Source: Rubricoccus sp038746605 (lineage in GTDB: Bacteria; Bacteroidota; Rhodothermia; Rhodothermales; Rubricoccaceae). Taken from it: a DNA stretch of 64,000 nucleotides. The translations under genes were made by a program, and so were the position numbers. Below are positions 56,250-64,000 of the stretch, piece by piece. The stretch lies in the NCBI GenBank assembly GCA_038746605.1, contig JBCDKM010000022.1, positions 24,815-88,814 on the forward strand, given 5' to 3'. Under the pieces are notes generated by a model. It searched no databases. It was not told the origin of the DNA and worked only from the letters and a program-made list of their open reading frames with translations. Position 1 is the stretch's first letter. The number at the start of each line of letters is the position of its first letter.

Positions 56250-57884
56250 CTAGCCGTCCGACGGGCGGTCGATGGGCTGGGGCTCGTACTCCTCGCCGTC
56301 TTCGCCGTCCTCCTGGGGGGGCGGCTGTGGCTCGGGCGGAGCATCCAGGCCGGGCATGCGCGGGATGTCGGCGGCACGCGGGGCCTCGGTCTGCTCCAAC
56401 GAGAGTTGCACGAGGCCGGAGCCCTCGCCCCCAGTCAGGATCACGCGGTAGGTGCCCGCCGTCGCGACGGTCTCCTGCACGCTGGCGCGCTCCTCATCGG
56501 TATCCCCGGTGACGCGCTGCCCGTCGGGCCCGATGAGCACGAGACGCGGGCTGAAGCCGAGCGCTCGGGCATCCACCCGGATACGGTCGCCGATGCGGCT
56601 GGAGAAGGTGTAGGTCCTCTGCTGGCCGACAGCCAGGGAGTCGCGGAGTGGCGGCGCATTGGGCGCGAGGGCGCGAGGCGGCTCGGGCACCTCGGGCTCT
56701 GGCCTCGGCCCGGCCTGGAGGCGCACCGTATACGCACCTCGCTGGTTGCGCTCGCGCGAGGAAACCACCAGCCGGTAGCGGCCATTGGCACTCGGCGTGA
56801 AGGTCACAGCGTCGCCCTCGCGGGCCGTCTGCACGCGCGCGCCATTGGCCGAGGTCAGAGTCGTCGCGACATCGAAGGCGGAGGAGGCGACGGCGAGCGT
56901 GTACTCTCGCTCCGCCTCGACGGGGAACTCGTAGGTATCGCGGAAGAAGCCGTCCACGAGGGTACTCTGTTCGCCGAGCGTCGCACGGACAGGCCGACCG
57001 TCGGCTCGGAGCGAGACGATGGGTGTCTCCTGGCGGATCGCGAGCGTGTAGGCGCCGTCGCCCGCAGGCTCACGCGAGGTCACGGTGACTTGGAAGCGCC
57101 CGGGGCCGCGCAGATCACGCACCACGACGCGGTTGCCCGCATCGCCCGCGGGGCGTGCCTCGTAGGTCTGCCCGTCGGGGCCGCGCACCACGAGGTCCGG
57201 GCGGAAGTCGTCGGAGACGAGCGCGAAGGTGAGCACGCGACCAGAGGAGTCCGCCTCGAAGGCGTAGCGGTCCTCAAAGCGGCCATTGCGCGAGGCGTCT
57301 CCGTCTTCCAGTGCGCCTTCGATGACGCCCGCCTGGACCGTCACAATCTCCGGTGCGTCCGGCGTCTCGACCTCCACGACCTGGGGCTCTTCGGTCGTGC
57401 GGTTGCCCAGTTGGCCCATCACGAGGATTCCGATCACGACCGCCGCCGCGATGCCGAGGACGGCGAGTAGCGGAATCAGCCACGGCCGCTTCCGGCGGCG
57501 CATGCGATGGTGCTCCGGCATCGGCTCCGGGGAAGGCGCGTGCTGGGTGGGTGCACTCGGCAGAGGGGACGAGACCGCCGGGGCACTGGCAACAGCGGAG
57601 GCAGCAGCAGCGGGGGCCACTACGGCCGGAGCGACTGGCGGCGGCGGCTTGACAGGCGGCGTCGGGGCACCATCGCCCGAAGACTCGCCCCAGGGCAGCG
57701 TCTCCGAGGTTCCCTCGTAGCTGCCATCGAGGGCTTCCCACGTCTCCCGCAGAAGCACCGTCCCCTCAGACGTGAGAACCACGACGTTCGTAGGACGGAA
57801 GGCGACGCCCGTCAACGGGTCGGTCTCGCCGCGCGCGAGATACTCGCGGTCGGCGTCGGCATCGAGGCGGTGAAAGTGAGCCAT
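56250..57884 (-). CDS. Single-pass protein with degenerate RING-like N-terminus and PPC-like ectodomains
   Basis: A 544-residue protein. The N-terminus ('YLARGETDPLTGVAFRPTNVVVLTSEGTVLLRETWEALDG', read as short motif areas) has the layout of prokaryotic RING/treble-clef ribbons, 'CPxTGxxFxxxxxVVxCxxxGxxxxRExWEAL', but every cysteine ligand is replaced. Then comes a Pro/Ala linker, a membrane helix (about 135-158), and at least three tandem PPC-like beta domains ('VSDDFRPDLVVRGPDGQ', 'SSAFDVATTLTSANG', 'ALGFSPRLVLIGPDGQ'). It seems an envelope sensor or adhesin. Its gene lies 27 bp behind a paralogue. Confidence 0.6.
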   Translation of the reverse strand: MAHFHRLDADADREYLARGETDPLTGVAFRPTNVVVLTSEGTVLLRETWEALDGSYEGTSETLPWGESSGDGAPTPPVKPPPPVAPAVVAPAAAASAVASAPAVSSPLPSAPTQHAPSPEPMPEHHRMRRRKRPWLIPLLAVLGIAAAVVIGILVMGQLGNRTTEEPQVVEVETPDAPEIVTVQAGVIEGALEDGDASRNGRFEDRYAFEADSSGRVLTFALVSDDFRPDLVVRGPDGQTYEARPAGDAGNRVVVRDLRGPGRFQVTVTSREPAGDGAYTLAIRQETPIVSLRADGRPVRATLGEQSTLVDGFFRDTYEFPVEAEREYTLAVASSAFDVATTLTSANGARVQTAREGDAVTFTPSANGRYRLVVSSRERNQRGAYTVRLQAGPRPEPEVPEPPRALAPNAPPLRDSLAVGQQRTYTFSSRIGDRIRVDARALGFSPRLVLIGPDGQRVTGDTDEERASVQETVATAGTYRVILTGGEGSGLVQLSLEQTEAPRAADIPRMPGLDAPPEPQPPPQEDGEDGEEYEPQPIDRPSDG

Positions 57885-57911
57885 AGCAACAGGCGCCCGA
57901 GGCGGGCCGGG

Positions 57912-59789
57912 TCAGCGGGGAAGATCGAGACGGAGGGGAATGGTCTGTCCCCCCCCCAGGGGAGCCGAGAAGACGAGCCGACGCAGGTCGGTTCGCACAC
58001 CGTCGGCGACGAAGACGAGGCGGCCCTGGCGGGTGGAGCCGGGCTCCGCGAGGACGCCACTTCCGGCGCTCTGCGCAGGCACGGGTCGGTACTGGCGTCC
58101 GGCCACGTCCATGAGCGTGCTCTGCGCCGCGAACCGGCGCCACGGGGCCCAAGGCCCCGAGTAGTCTACGGAGCGAACGGTGACGCCGAGTTGGATCACG
58201 GTCCGCGCGCCACCCGGGTAGGAGACCCGCACCCCGTTGACGCCCACGACGAAGGTCTCACCATCGGAGGTGGTGCCGCGCGCGGAGGCACTGACGCTGG
58301 CCGACCAGCCACGCGGGGCGTCAGGGTCGGACGGATCCGCGTCGAAGATGTCGACGGGCACGCGGGAATCGACTCGAAGGGTGTAGCGGCCGCTAGCGTA
58401 GACCCCGTCCTCGGCGCCCTCGGCGCTCGTGACCTCGAGCGTGTAGAGGCCCGGTTCCAGGTCATCGCGCGTGACAGACGCCTCCGAGCGCTCCGCACGG
58501 TTTTGCTCGGAGAGGATCTCCTTGGCGCCTCGCGTCTCTTCTTTCCACAGCTGGAACGCTGGGGCGAAGTCACGGCTCTGAACCTGGATCTCAGTCTCCT
58601 CGTTCTCGCGCACGCGGAAGCGATAGGCATCCACATAGCGGCCATTGCGGAGCCAGCTTTCCTGCCCCAGCGTGCCGCTGAGGGCGCGGCCGTTGGCCGT
58701 GATGTCACGCGCGTCCACGGTTCGCATCTCCATCGCGAACGGGCCTTGTTGACTGGGCCGCTCGCTGGAGACGAGCAACGTGTAGGGCAAGTCCCACCCG
58801 GGATGGAATCTCAGAACGACGCCGAAGAGGCTGTCACCCGCGACGCCTCGCTCCAGGGTGCGCTGCTGGCGGATCTCTCCAGCAGGCCCGAGCAGTGTGA
58901 GGCGCGGCGTGAACGCAGGCGAGACGACCTCCAAAATCACAGGCCGGTCGGGCTCCGCGAGGAGCGCGTATGCGGCCTCGAAGCGGCCTGCCCGTAGGCG
59001 CCCAGTGCCCAGCGTATCGGCACGAAGGGGATCTGTCACCGCGAGTGTATCGCGTACGGACCGAACGCTGGTCGCGACCTCATAGGCGCCGGTCTGCCCC
59101 GGCTCTGTGGTGGTGACGGTGATCTCGAAGCGACCCGGCCCCTGCAACCCGACGACCTCAGCGCGCTCGCTCGTCCCGAGCAGGACAGACGCTCCCACGC
59201 GACGCCCCTCAGGCGTGCGGACAGCTACATCCGGTCGGAAGGCAGCAGAACTCGCGACGACGGAGAAGGCCGCGCTGTCTTCAGTCGTGATGGTGAGGAA
59301 GTCTACGTAGCGCCCGGCTGTGGTCTCGGCGTCGCCGGGTTCGAGTCCTCCCTCGGCGAAGAAGGAACCATCGGGCTGCGGCAGCAGGGGAACGGGCGCC
59401 TGGCGCCGGGCAGCCGCCCACGCCGTGCGAGCCGCTGCGGCCTCCGCCCGAATGTCCGACTCGCTCGGGGGTTCGGAGGTCTCGTGGAAGAAGGCGGCTA
59501 CAACGAGCGTGAGGGCTCCGAGCACGAGCACGACGAGGCCCGAACGTGCCCACAGAGACAGGCGCATCCAGCGCGCCCGTACGCGGGCGCCGACCCATGA
59601 CCCAAGTGCAGGCTCGTCGGCCGGACGCCAGGCGACACTCCGGCGCGCGGTCTGCGGGGTCTCGGCGGGCGCCTCGGGAGAGGGCGCAGGCGGGGATTCG
59701 GTGGGAACCGGCACGAGGGTCGGTGGGGCCGGAATGGGCGATTCCGCAAGGTAACGTCCCCTCGGGGCAGGCTCGTGCTTCAGGGACAC
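57912..59789 (-). CDS. Single-pass protein with tandem PPC-like ectodomains (paralogue)
   Basis: A 625-residue protein with a Pro-rich cytoplasmic N-terminus, one membrane helix (about 80-100) and several repeated PPC-like domains ('SSAAFRPDVAVRTPEGR', 'SPAFTPRLTLLGPAG', 'SRDFAPAFQLWKEE', each with a 'G.F.I.V.T.' half). The last 120 residues form a separate unrecognised beta domain. It shares the domain plan of the downstream gene and the two are likely one operon (27-bp gap). Confidence 0.65.
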   Translation of the reverse strand: MSLKHEPAPRGRYLAESPIPAPPTLVPVPTESPPAPSPEAPAETPQTARRSVAWRPADEPALGSWVGARVRARWMRLSLWARSGLVVLVLGALTLVVAAFFHETSEPPSESDIRAEAAAARTAWAAARRQAPVPLLPQPDGSFFAEGGLEPGDAETTAGRYVDFLTITTEDSAAFSVVASSAAFRPDVAVRTPEGRRVGASVLLGTSERAEVVGLQGPGRFEITVTTTEPGQTGAYEVATSVRSVRDTLAVTDPLRADTLGTGRLRAGRFEAAYALLAEPDRPVILEVVSPAFTPRLTLLGPAGEIRQQRTLERGVAGDSLFGVVLRFHPGWDLPYTLLVSSERPSQQGPFAMEMRTVDARDITANGRALSGTLGQESWLRNGRYVDAYRFRVRENEETEIQVQSRDFAPAFQLWKEETRGAKEILSEQNRAERSEASVTRDDLEPGLYTLEVTSAEGAEDGVYASGRYTLRVDSRVPVDIFDADPSDPDAPRGWSASVSASARGTTSDGETFVVGVNGVRVSYPGGARTVIQLGVTVRSVDYSGPWAPWRRFAAQSTLMDVAGRQYRPVPAQSAGSGVLAEPGSTRQGRLVFVADGVRTDLRRLVFSAPLGGGQTIPLRLDLPR

Positions 59790-59815
59790 GCCACGCAGCC
59801 CCCGCTCGGCTCGGT

Positions 59816-59835
59816 CCGCCTCGGTACCGAGGCGG
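59816..59835. repeat. Palindrome, 2-nt loop class
   Basis: Loop TA, so CCGCCTCGGTACCGAGGCGG is fully self-complementary. Located 26 bp upstream of the PPC paralogue start. Confidence 0.92.
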
Positions 59836-59836
59836 A

Positions 59837-59863
59837 CCCGGTCGCTCCCGGTCGCTCCCGGTC
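59837..59863. repeat. Short 10-bp tandem repeat
   Basis: CCCGGTCGCT repeated 2.7 times directly behind the palindrome. Confidence 0.75.
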
Positions 59864-59896
59864 AACATCGTAACCGACCCGACGACTCGTCAGCGT

Positions 59897-60517
59897 TCAC
59901 ACCAGCAGCAAGACCAGCGCGAGCAGTCCCGCCGCGATCACTACGCCATTCAGAGCGAAGAACGCCACGAGTCCGAGCACGAACGGGAGCCTCGCCAGCC
60001 GAACCACCCGGGCAGCCGTCGCGGCCTTTGCCCATGCTCCTCGCGATTCCAGCACAAACCCTCGCGCCGCCCACAGCGCCCCGATGACCCCGAGGAGCCG
60101 CCCGCGCTTCGTGTCGGCCTCTCCCCGGAGAGCCCCTCGCGAGGCGGAAGCCGCCACGGTCGCGCTCTTTCGAAGCGTCTCCGGCAGCGTCAGGATGTCG
60201 TTCAACGTGAGACCGAGGACCCATGCCGAACCTGCCGGTAGGAGAAGCAGGACCAGGAACCCCAACGCTGGGCCCCACGAAGCAGGCCCCACGCCGAGAA
60301 TCAGCCCACGCATCAGTGCCCACCACAGGACGACCGCGCTGACCGCACTCACGATGCCTGTCCGGTACGCGAAACGGACGAGCCCAGAGAGCCGAGGCAA
60401 CCAGCGACCCAACCGTCCGGCCGCGCCGACCGTCGCTGCCTCAGTAGAGGCATCAGGCGCGACGACGTCGGAAGCTGGCTGCGAAGGGGTAGGGCGAGAG
60501 CGAGAACCCGAGGGCAT
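59897..60517 (-). CDS. Hypothetical membrane protein
   Basis: A 206-residue protein with a polar N-terminal 30 residues and about three to four hydrophobic helices ('TGIVSAVSAVVLWWALMRGLILGVG', 'PALGFLVLLLLPAGSAWVLGLTL', 'LPFVLGLVAFFALNGVVIAAGLLALVLLLV'-type). No family is recognised. It is divergent from the CoA-binding gene with a 41-bp gap. Confidence 0.65.
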   Translation of the reverse strand: MPSGSRSRPTPSQPASDVVAPDASTEAATVGAAGRLGRWLPRLSGLVRFAYRTGIVSAVSAVVLWWALMRGLILGVGPASWGPALGFLVLLLLPAGSAWVLGLTLNDILTLPETLRKSATVAASASRGALRGEADTKRGRLLGVIGALWAARGFVLESRGAWAKAATAARVVRLARLPFVLGLVAFFALNGVVIAAGLLALVLLLV

Positions 60518-60558
60518 GACAGAGGCGTTGGGACCCTGCATCCTACGCACCGCCCGTC

Positions 60559-60978
60559 ATGCAGATCGCCGACGTTCGAGAGGCGCTCACCGTCGCCCGC
60601 ACCATCGCCATCGTGGGATGTTCGCCCCGTGCGTTCCAGACCAGCCACCGCATCGCGCAATATCTCCAGGAGGCGGGGTTTCGCATCGTGCCCGTCAACC
60701 CGTACCACGACGAGATCCTCGGCGAGGTCGCCTACCCGGATCTCCAGTCCATCCCGGACGGTCTAGAGATCGACATCGTGAACATTTTCCGTCGGAGTGA
60801 GCACACGGCGGGCGTCGTCCGCGACGCCATCGAGCGCGCGGCCCGAACCGGCCATCAGCCGCTCATCTGGACGCAGCTCGGCGTCCACTCGGATGAGGCC
60901 GAAGCCCTCGCAGAGGAGGCCCAACTCCCGTACGTCGCGGAGCGATGCATCATGGTGGACCACCGCACGCTGGCGTAG
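60559..60978 (+). CDS. CoA-binding domain protein (YccU-like)
   Basis: A 139-residue protein with a single Rossmann-type CoA-binding domain: 'TIAIVGCSPRAFQTSHRIAQYLQEAGFRIVPVNP', 'DIVNIFRRSEHTAGVVRDAI' and 'PLIWTQLGVHSDEAEALAEEA' (motif areas). This matches the YccU/DUF of succinyl-CoA synthetase-like fold. Role unknown. Confidence 0.92.
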   Translation: MQIADVREALTVARTIAIVGCSPRAFQTSHRIAQYLQEAGFRIVPVNPYHDEILGEVAYPDLQSIPDGLEIDIVNIFRRSEHTAGVVRDAIERAARTGHQPLIWTQLGVHSDEAEALAEEAQLPYVAERCIMVDHRTLA

Positions 60979-61300
60979 AGAGGCTCCACAGCTCCGCCCG
61001 CCACGATCTCGCCGGGCATCCATTCCGGCCAGCCGCGAGGCTCGCCAGACGTGGGCCCAGGCAGTGTGAGTCGGGCCCCAAGCCCTGGCGAGACCGCACA
61101 TGCCTACCTCTGGGCGTCTCGGTCGTTCCTGTTGATTTGGAAGGGTTTGCGAACGCCTCCGGTTTCGGGGTTTCCCTCTAGGGTAAGGCGTCGGGTTTGG
61201 GCGACGGCAGGCACCTGGGGCCTCTGGGAAGACATCGAAGGACAACCGACACCGATTGGCGTCCGGCCGATACCTTCCGCCTCCGCTCTCCACGCCCTGC
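60979..61300. other. Gap: leader before the acylation gene pair
   Basis: This 322-bp region has no supported gene and no full palindrome copy. It probably contains the promoter for the SGNH/MBOAT pair. I see no recognisable motif. Confidence 0.5.
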
Positions 61301-62377
61301 GTGCGCATCCCCCGCCGCTTCGTCCTCCGCGCCCTCGTCTTCCCGGTCCTGCTGGGAGCGGTGCTTCTCGCGATGAAGACGCAAGACGGCTACGCGGACA
61401 TCGCGCCGTACTGGGACAAGCTGCAAGACGTGCGCCGCGTCCAGCCCGAGGTCGTCTTCCTCGGCTCCAGCCGCACCTTCCGCCACATCGACCCGGTCCG
61501 GCTGGACAGCCTCCGCGCCGATGGCGTGACCTCGTACAACTTCGGCGTGCAGGGCTCGCGCTCCCTGGAAACGCACTTTCGCGCGGACCGACTCCTCGAA
61601 ATGGATCTGCCGGTGCAGCGGATGATCATCGAGTTCGGACCAGTAGACATCGCCATACCGGAGCGCGCCGCGACCACGCGCCGCATCCAGCACTACCACG
61701 ACGCGCGCCGCGCGACGATCGGCACGCAGGTCGCGATGGCCTCTGGGCGACCGTTTGTCCGCCGCGTGAGGCCCGCCGCCAACCGCTGGCGCTACTGGAC
61801 GCGCAACACGTTTCTCGTCGGGTGGGGCCGGGCGTGGGCCAACGCCGTCGTGACCGAGCGCCAGTCGGACCGGCCGAGGCGCGCGCAGGCCATCGGGCGG
61901 CGCGGCTACGTCCCCCTCGGCAGCGGCGAGGCCGACCAGGAGGCCCGTCGCGAGGCGTTCCTCTCCGAGGAGGGCCAGGAAGAGTTCGCGCAGCGGATGA
62001 CGGCCATCCGTGCCCGCGAGAGCTACGAGCCCACGGACCGAGACCGCGTGACGGCGGACGCCTGGATCGCGCTGGCGGAGCGCGCGAGCGCACGCGGCGT
62101 GGAGGTGATCTACGTGGAGCAGGTCGGCACGGAAAAAGGCGCGGGGGTGACGCGGCTCGTCCGCGAGGCCCTCGGCGAGGACGCCGTGATCGTGCTCAAC
62201 GACCCCGCGCGCTACCCGGAGCTGTTCGAGACCGACGCCTGGTTCGACGTCGGTCACCTCCGCGAGGCGATGGCGCTGCGCTCCACGGACATCCTCGCAG
62301 CAGAGCTGCCCCTGCTCTCCGGGTCCTCCCGCCTCGGCGCCGAGGCGCCCCCCCTCACGGACGCCCTGGCGCGCTGA
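61301..62377 (+). CDS. SGNH-like (DUF1574/AlgX-type) membrane-anchored protein
   Basis: A 358-residue protein from GTG 61301; an N-terminal hydrophobic helix (about 7-25) anchors it. 'VVFLGSSRTFRHIDP' is a GxS-type nucleophile motif, and 'AWFDVGHLREAMA' near the C-terminus provides the D-x-x-H pair of SGNH hydrolases. It lies 6 bp before the MBOAT gene, so it is probably the acyl-transfer partner, as AlgJ/AlgX/PatB are for AlgI/PatA. The last 14 residues begin RLGAEA, from an intragenic palindrome copy. Confidence 0.75.
   Translation: MRIPRRFVLRALVFPVLLGAVLLAMKTQDGYADIAPYWDKLQDVRRVQPEVVFLGSSRTFRHIDPVRLDSLRADGVTSYNFGVQGSRSLETHFRADRLLEMDLPVQRMIIEFGPVDIAIPERAATTRRIQHYHDARRATIGTQVAMASGRPFVRRVRPAANRWRYWTRNTFLVGWGRAWANAVVTERQSDRPRRAQAIGRRGYVPLGSGEADQEARREAFLSEEGQEEFAQRMTAIRARESYEPTDRDRVTADAWIALAERASARGVEVIYVEQVGTEKGAGVTRLVREALGEDAVIVLNDPARYPELFETDAWFDVGHLREAMALRSTDILAAELPLLSGSSRLGAEAPPLTDALAR
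62330..62347. repeat. Palindrome at the SGNH C-terminus, 2-nt loop class
   Basis: Loop CG, fully self-complementary CGCCTCGGCGCCGAGGCG; translated as RLGAEA, 30 bp before the stop codon. Confidence 0.88.
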
Positions 62378-62383
62378 GGCTCC

Positions 62384-63865
62384 ATGCTGTTCAACTCCCT
62401 CGCGTTCGTCGTCTTCTTCCCCGTCGCGGTGGGCGTGTACTTCCTCACGCCCCACCGCTTCCGGTGGATCTGGCTCCTCGCAGCGAGCTACTTCTTCTAT
62501 GGTTGGTGGCGCTGGGAGTACCTCGTGCTCATCATCGGCTCCACGCTCGTGGACTATGCGATGGGGCTCAAGATGGGCCAGCAGGCCACAAAGGAGGCGC
62601 GAAAGCCGTACCTCTGGGTTAGCCTCGCAGCCAATCTGGGACTGCTCGGCACCTTCAAGTACCTCGGGTTCTTCGGCGACACGTTCAACAACCTGATGGG
62701 CTACCTCGCGCGAGACGCAGCGCTGAGCGTGCCCGATCTCGTGCTTCCCGTCGGGATCTCGTTCTACACGTTCCAGACGCTCTCCTATTCCGTGGACGTG
62801 TACCGGGGGCACAAGGAGCCCGAGAAGCACCTGGGCATCTTTGCGCTCTACGTCACCTTCTTCCCGCAGCTCGTCGCCGGGCCCATCGAGCGAAGCCGCC
62901 GCCTACTCCCCCAGTTCCACACCGAGCAGACGTTCGACGCTGAGATGGTGTCGAGCGGCCTCCGGCTGATGCTCTGGGGCTTCTTTATCAAGACGGTCGT
63001 GGCCGACCGGATGGCGCCGTACGTGGACGTGGTCTACTCCAATCCCGAGGCATTCTCCGGAGCATCGGTCTGGGCCGCCACCTTTGCCTTCGCGTGGCAG
63101 ATCTACGGTGACTTCGCAGGTTACAGCCTCATCGCTATCGGCGCGGCGCGTGTGATGGGCATCCGCCTGATGGACAACTTCCGGCGGCCCTACTTCTCGG
63201 CCTCGGTGGGCGAACTCTGGCGACGGTGGCATATCAGCCTCATGTCGTGGTTTCGCGACTACCTCTACGCGCCCCTCGGCGGCAGCAAGAAGGGGCCTGT
63301 GCGCGGCGCGATCAACCTGCTGATCATCTTTACCGTGAGCGGCCTCTGGCACGGCGCCGCCTGGACGTTCGTGCTGTTCGGGTTCATGCACGGCGTGTTC
63401 CTGATCGTGGGCCGCTACTCGCAGCCGTTGCGCAACCGGTTCTGGGCGCTCTTCGAGCCGAAGGCGGATGCCGCGGCGGCGGGCTGGGCGGCGTCGGTCG
63501 CGGGGGTGCGCCGTGCGATGGGCATCGCGTTCACCTTCTTCCTCTGGATGATCGGCGGCGGCCTCTTCCGATGCCAGTCGCTGGAGGAGGCGGTGGTGCT
63601 CACGAAGCACATGTTCATCACACCCGAAGGCACGCACACGAGCATCCGCCTTCCTGGCTTCGACACGGTGGACCTCCTACTGATTGGGCTCGCCATCGGC
63701 GCGTACCTGTTCGTGGACCTGCTGGAGGAGCGCGGCAAGACGCTGGACGAGCGACTGGGCGGGATGTCGCTCGTGCCCCGGTGGGCGGTCTACCTCGCGA
63801 TCACGCTCGCCGTGCTTCTCTTCGGCAGCTACGGCGCGGTGCCGTTCATCTACTTCCAGTTCTAG
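62384..63865 (+). CDS. MBOAT-family O-acyltransferase (AlgI/PatA-like)
   Basis: A 493-residue membrane protein with many helices. 'VGISFYTFQTLSYSVDVYRG' and 'QLVAGPIERSRRLLPQF' are MBOAT/AlgI signatures, 'FRRPYFSASVGELWRRWHISLMSWFRDYLYAPLGGSKKG' (motif areas) follows, and the catalytic His is in 'VSGLWHGAAWTF'. It moves an acyl group across the membrane onto polysaccharide, with the SGNH protein as periplasmic transferase. The polymer is unknown. Confidence 0.95.
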   Translation: MLFNSLAFVVFFPVAVGVYFLTPHRFRWIWLLAASYFFYGWWRWEYLVLIIGSTLVDYAMGLKMGQQATKEARKPYLWVSLAANLGLLGTFKYLGFFGDTFNNLMGYLARDAALSVPDLVLPVGISFYTFQTLSYSVDVYRGHKEPEKHLGIFALYVTFFPQLVAGPIERSRRLLPQFHTEQTFDAEMVSSGLRLMLWGFFIKTVVADRMAPYVDVVYSNPEAFSGASVWAATFAFAWQIYGDFAGYSLIAIGAARVMGIRLMDNFRRPYFSASVGELWRRWHISLMSWFRDYLYAPLGGSKKGPVRGAINLLIIFTVSGLWHGAAWTFVLFGFMHGVFLIVGRYSQPLRNRFWALFEPKADAAAAGWAASVAGVRRAMGIAFTFFLWMIGGGLFRCQSLEEAVVLTKHMFITPEGTHTSIRLPGFDTVDLLLIGLAIGAYLFVDLLEERGKTLDERLGGMSLVPRWAVYLAITLAVLLFGSYGAVPFIYFQF

Positions 63866-64000
63866 AGGCTGTTGCAATAGTCTGAGCGGGCGGCGGAGCT
63901 TGGGCGCATGAGCACTACCCGACTCTCCGATCCGCAGTGGGAGGCCATCCGGCCGCACCTGCCCGCCCCGTCGCGTATGGGCCGACCTCGTGCCGACGAC
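63866..64000 (+). mobile_element. IS5-family insertion sequence, left end
   Basis: The sequence after the MBOAT stop codon begins GAGGCTGTTGCAATAGTC, resembling the terminal inverted repeat of IS5-family elements. The TAG stop lies in a CTAG, a target often duplicated by this family. Only the left end is in the window. Confidence 0.7.
63908..64000 (+). CDS. IS5-family transposase, N-terminal fragment
   Basis: 31 residues are present (STTRLSDPQWEAIRPHLP, then 'MGRPRADD'). 'LxDxQWxxIxPxLP' and 'GRPRxDD' are the start of IS5/IS1182-type DDE transposases. The gene runs off the right edge, so its integrity is unknown. Confidence 0.85.
   Translation, partial: MSTTRLSDPQWEAIRPHLPAPSRMGRPRADD

Noticed and set aside
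113..62347. Palindrome copies as ordinary Rho-independent terminators.
   Set aside because: They lack a downstream T-run on either strand, also occur at 5' sides and inside genes, and their sequence is fixed.

Overview
The window is a dense, high-G+C bacterial chromosome segment with about 64 genes and no stable RNA genes seen. The gene set points to the Bacteroidota/Rhodothermota side, probably a Rubricoccus/Rubrivirga/Rhodothermus-like bacterium. The evidence is three large secreted proteins with type IX secretion (Por) C-terminal sorting domains (CotH-like protein, sulfatase, PQQ-type sugar dehydrogenase), many lipoproteins and outer-membrane barrels, and DUF4159/DUF4359 proteins. This placement is inferred from gene families, not from a marker-gene search.

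Layout. 1-4783: the end of a Crp/Fnr regulator, a DUF2892 membrane protein, an epoxide-hydrolase-like enzyme, a CocE/NonD hydrolase and rarA. 4784-6760: a lower-G+C two-gene cassette (a DUF488-like gene plus an unrecognised partner) bounded by an 84-bp direct repeat of the 3' end of rarA. 6901-15400: M16 peptidase, Tat-exported metallo-beta-lactamase-fold protein, Ycf48-like lipoprotein, R2lox oxidase, CAP lipoprotein, a stand-alone DsbD N-terminal domain, and the rpsF-rpsR-rplI ribosomal operon. 15719-31008: a transglycosylase-like anchored protein, amidotransferase, Smr, BrkB, KamA, Fic, phosphoribosyltransferase-tatC, glyA and several envelope proteins, with two AT-richer islets (about 25970-26340 and 29720-30300). 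31115-46780: YpfJ-type peptidase, CotH protein, hrpB, a histidine kinase, a beta-CASP RNase-like protein, a sulfatase with its formylglycine-generating enzyme, an MFS transporter, two LEA-like small proteins and a ferredoxin. 47024-55807: a perfectly phased 10 x 21-bp array in a divergent promoter region, sugar dehydrogenase, nadE, an FKBP lipoprotein, and a three-gene pilin-like operon. 55894-64000: a pair of transmembrane proteins with repeated PPC-like ectodomains, a CoA-binding protein, an SGNH/MBOAT polysaccharide-acylation pair, and the start of an IS5-family element.

The dominant unexplained structure is a short palindrome, CCGCCTCGG-loop-CCGAGGCGG, present about 35 times. It lies a few bases after most stop codons, often between convergent genes, and also inside four open reading frames where it is read through in frame. 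The loops fall into discrete sizes: 2 nt in 19 copies, 16 nt in 10 copies, 8 and 20 nt in two copies each. One copy lies inside the direct repeat that bounds the two-gene cassette. It behaves like an uncharacterised REP/RPE-type palindromic element family and is the strongest lead here.
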